A stretch of DNA of 64,000 nucleotides from Macrocystis pyrifera (taxonomy: Eukaryota > Sar > Phaeophyceae > Laminariales > Laminariaceae): assembly GCA_031763025.1 (NCBI GenBank), contig JASSKH010000023.1, forward strand, positions 1,736,001-1,800,000. Reading direction: 5' to 3'. The position numbers and the translations under genes are program-made. This document shows positions 63,498 through 64,000 of the stretch, piece by piece. Each line of letters starts with the position of its first letter. Position 1 is the first letter of the stretch. A model generated the notes under the pieces. It was not told the DNA's origin, ran no database searches, and saw only the letters and a program-made list of their open reading frames with translations.

Positions 63498-63550
63498 TTA
63501 GTGTATTAGCGTATTGACAGATTGATAGTACCAGACACGGTATCGACCGG

Positions 63551-63630
63551 TCGCCCCCTTGGTCTAGTGGTTACCCTCGAAGGCTCTATTTCGTAGAGTG
63601 GACCCTTGAGTTCGAGTCCCACCGGGGTGA
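63551..63630 (+). tRNA. tRNA-Glu(UUC)-like sequence
   Basis: The ends pair as a 7-bp acceptor stem (TCGCCCC with GGGGTGA, one G-U). Box A is TTGGTCTAGTGGTTA, typical of tRNA-Glu/Asp. CTCT ATTTCGT AGAG forms an anticodon-like arm with TTC preceded by T, and box B is GAGTTCGAGTCCC. Against a working gene: it is 80 rather than about 72 bases, and the T stem pairs poorly. It may be a pseudogene or the head of a SINE. Confidence 0.45.
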
Positions 63631-63639
63631 GATTGTGAG

Positions 63640-64000
63640 TGAACTCAGTTTTAAAAATGAAAGGAATCAACTGTTGAGAGCGCGTAGCGTGGGTAGCCGC
63701 AATTCGACGCGAGCCGGCTAGAGAAAAAAGGGCTCAAGTCTTCTCGCGATAGCATTTGCCAAGCACGAAACTTAGTTGGGGGGGGGGGAGGAGAGCCTGC
63801 TAGGTGACCCCGGATAGGAGTTTGGACAATTGACTGATAGGGACTGATAGTGAGCGATAAGAGGGTGGGGAGAAAAGAAGGGCGAAGATAATACGTGCGA
63901 AGAAAAACACCAAAAAAAAAAACAACACGGATGGTTCGAGCTGCGGTAGGTTGGTTGCGAGGATGTATTCTCGTAGTATTGCTTATTGAATTAAATATTG
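63640..64000. other. Right edge, no feature recognised
   Basis: Purine-rich DNA with a G9-10 run at 63779-63788 and GATAG-type short repeats (63825-63860). If the tRNA-like sequence is a SINE head, its body would lie here. Confidence 0.3.

Larger units (their letters stand above)
58231..63550. other. Gene-poor region
   Basis: No gene could be assigned. Apart from the Harbinger-like element and the MITE listed separately, it holds unremarkable AT-richer DNA with open frames of 60-111 codons that show no family signature or splice logic (for example 59486-59821 and 62331-62561). A 45-codon frame after a TTTTCAG acceptor (61705-61840, plus strand; core CCTLAAFLALLSGHLLHEY) could be an exon of something unknown. 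Confidence 0.5.

Overview
The window is nuclear DNA of a photosynthetic stramenopile. A brown alga or a close relative is the best guess, but I cannot prove the genus. Three things point there. Protein-coding exons are short (about 75-830 bp, mostly 80-350), GC-rich and separated by repeat-filled GT-AG introns of about 0.3-3.6 kb. Neighbouring genes alternate strand and are arranged head to head. A plastid envelope transporter begins with a signal peptide followed by a Phe-containing cleavage site, the heterokont ASAFAP-type bipartite plastid-targeting signal. There are no prokaryotic operons, CRISPR arrays or plasmid features.

Layout. (1) About 1-15,427, minus strand: a U-box ubiquitin-chain elongation factor E4 (UFD2/UBE4). 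Thirteen exons are recognised; the C-terminal U-box lies beyond the left edge. (2) 15,428-15,823: a 396-bp interval between divergent start codons, presumably a shared promoter. (3) 15,824-40,145, plus strand: a 22-exon gene for a POL5/MYBBP1A-type nucleolar protein (about 1437 residues). Its introns carry a 1.75-kb (GCTGT)n microsatellite, many degenerate minisatellites and several small transposons. (4) 40,146-43,431: convergent intergenic DNA with a 451-bp TRIM-like LTR element. (5) 43,432-57,034, minus strand: an 8-exon gene for a plastid glycolate/glycerate translocator (PLGG1, LrgA-LrgB fusion, about 480 residues). (6) 57,035-57,326: a second short divergent interval. (7) 57,327-58,230, plus strand: a two-exon gene for an unrecognised protein of about 146 residues. 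(8) 58,231-64,000: gene-poor DNA with a 727-bp Harbinger-like element (TTA target duplication), a TA-flanked MITE and a tRNA-Glu-like sequence.

The three recognised genes act in different places: ubiquitin-proteasome with CDC48/p97, nucleolar ribosome biogenesis, and plastid photorespiratory transport. I see no shared pathway. Exon boundaries were placed by hand from GT/AG sites, reading-frame phase and remembered family signatures; phases agree at nearly every junction. The exceptions are informative. POL5 exons 4 and 20 and PLGG1 exon 4 each need one-base corrections, mostly at G/C homopolymers, and POL5 exon 8 lacks a normal donor. The non-coding DNA is rich in interspersed repeats (at least six families) and in two over-represented short palindromes, TACCWGGTA and CTATTAATAG. 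Introns of all three genes tend to have their own pyrimidine-rich minisatellite just upstream of the acceptor.
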